Source: an uncultured bacterium
GTDB taxonomy: Bacteria; Cyanobacteriota; Vampirovibrionia; Gastranaerophilales; Gastranaerophilaceae
Length of the DNA: 22,361 nucleotides
Direction: 5' to 3'
Assembly (NCBI GenBank): GCA_947169755.1
Contig: CAMVQX010000010.1
Span: 1-22,361 of the forward strand
The notes below the pieces were generated by a model. The model ran no database searches and was not told the DNA's origin. It saw nothing but the letters and a program-made list of their open reading frames with translations. The translations under genes and the position numbers were made by a program. Position 1 is the first letter of the stretch. The number at the start of each line of letters is the position of its first letter. Below, in pieces: positions 22,337 to 22,361 of this stretch.

Positions 22337-22361
22337 TACTTTCTTTTTAGAAAGAAAGTAC
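22336..22361. repeat. Perfect 11-bp inverted repeat at the window edge
   Basis: GTACTTTCTTT and AAAGAAAGTAC flank a TTAG loop. It directly follows the CCTGCA/TGCAGG stem-loop, so the whole 22256-22361 stretch is probably one element, cut by the window end. Confidence 0.6.

Noticed and set aside
1..22361. CRISPR array, tRNA, rRNA, transposase, phage or defence genes
   Set aside because: I looked for regularly spaced repeats, cloverleaf sequences and known protein signatures and saw none. The intergenic gaps are all shorter than about 245 bp.

Overview
The window is a compact, AT-rich stretch (roughly one third G+C by eye) of a bacterial chromosome carrying mostly housekeeping genes. The best guess for the source is a gut Melainabacterium / Vampirovibrionia of the order Gastranaerophilales. 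The grounds are the prepilin N-terminus (GFTLAE followed by a TLTIIGVVSAITLPS-type helix and a Cys-rich tail), dispersed type IV pilus/type II secretion genes, a GH57 glucan branching enzyme, low G+C, and very tight packing. This is inference from sequence style; no rRNA is present to confirm it.

Layout. The left edge holds the 3' end of an unrecognised Cys-rich protein, coupled by ATGA overlap to a YhcH/YiaL-family gene. A leftward block follows: a uridine-kinase-like P-loop kinase, signal peptidase II (lspA) and a secreted NTF2-like protein. leuS runs divergently from that block and ends in a clear terminator. Next is a rightward cell-wall/division operon, murC-murB-ddl-ftsQ-nadE, with overlapping or closely spaced genes. 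A leftward prepilin gene, the rpmI-rplT ribosomal operon and, convergent to it, yajQ and a small Met/Pro-rich membrane protein come next. Then come a GH57 branching enzyme and a GspF/PilC assembly protein. A TPR protein and a GlcF-like Fe-S protein lie on opposite strands from one shared promoter region. The right end holds a DnaQ-like exonuclease coupled to an organophosphate (OPA/UhpT-type) transporter, then trxA, then about 100 bp of hairpin-rich, G+C-richer non-coding DNA cut by the window edge.

How it fits together. murC, murB and ddl supply successive peptidoglycan precursor steps, and ftsQ belongs to the divisome. The prepilin and GspF point to a pilus or secretion apparatus, whose substrates or lipoproteins would be processed with LspA. 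GH57 points to glycogen-like storage. No gap exceeds 300 bp. There is no rRNA, tRNA, CRISPR array, transposase or phage gene that I can see.

Most interesting points. (1) Three genes lacking a Shine-Dalgarno sequence have a -10 box placed so that the predicted transcription start is the A of the ATG, suggesting leaderless mRNAs beside SD-led neighbours. (2) NadE keeps an intact synthetase domain, but all three residues of the glutaminase Glu-Lys-Cys triad appear to be lost. (3) LspA keeps its catalytic Asp pair but changes two other conserved motifs. (4) The yajQ promoter has its -35 box in the loop of the upstream gene's terminator. (5) The right edge carries a hairpin cluster that looks like an interspersed repeat. 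I found no convincing new multi-gene system.
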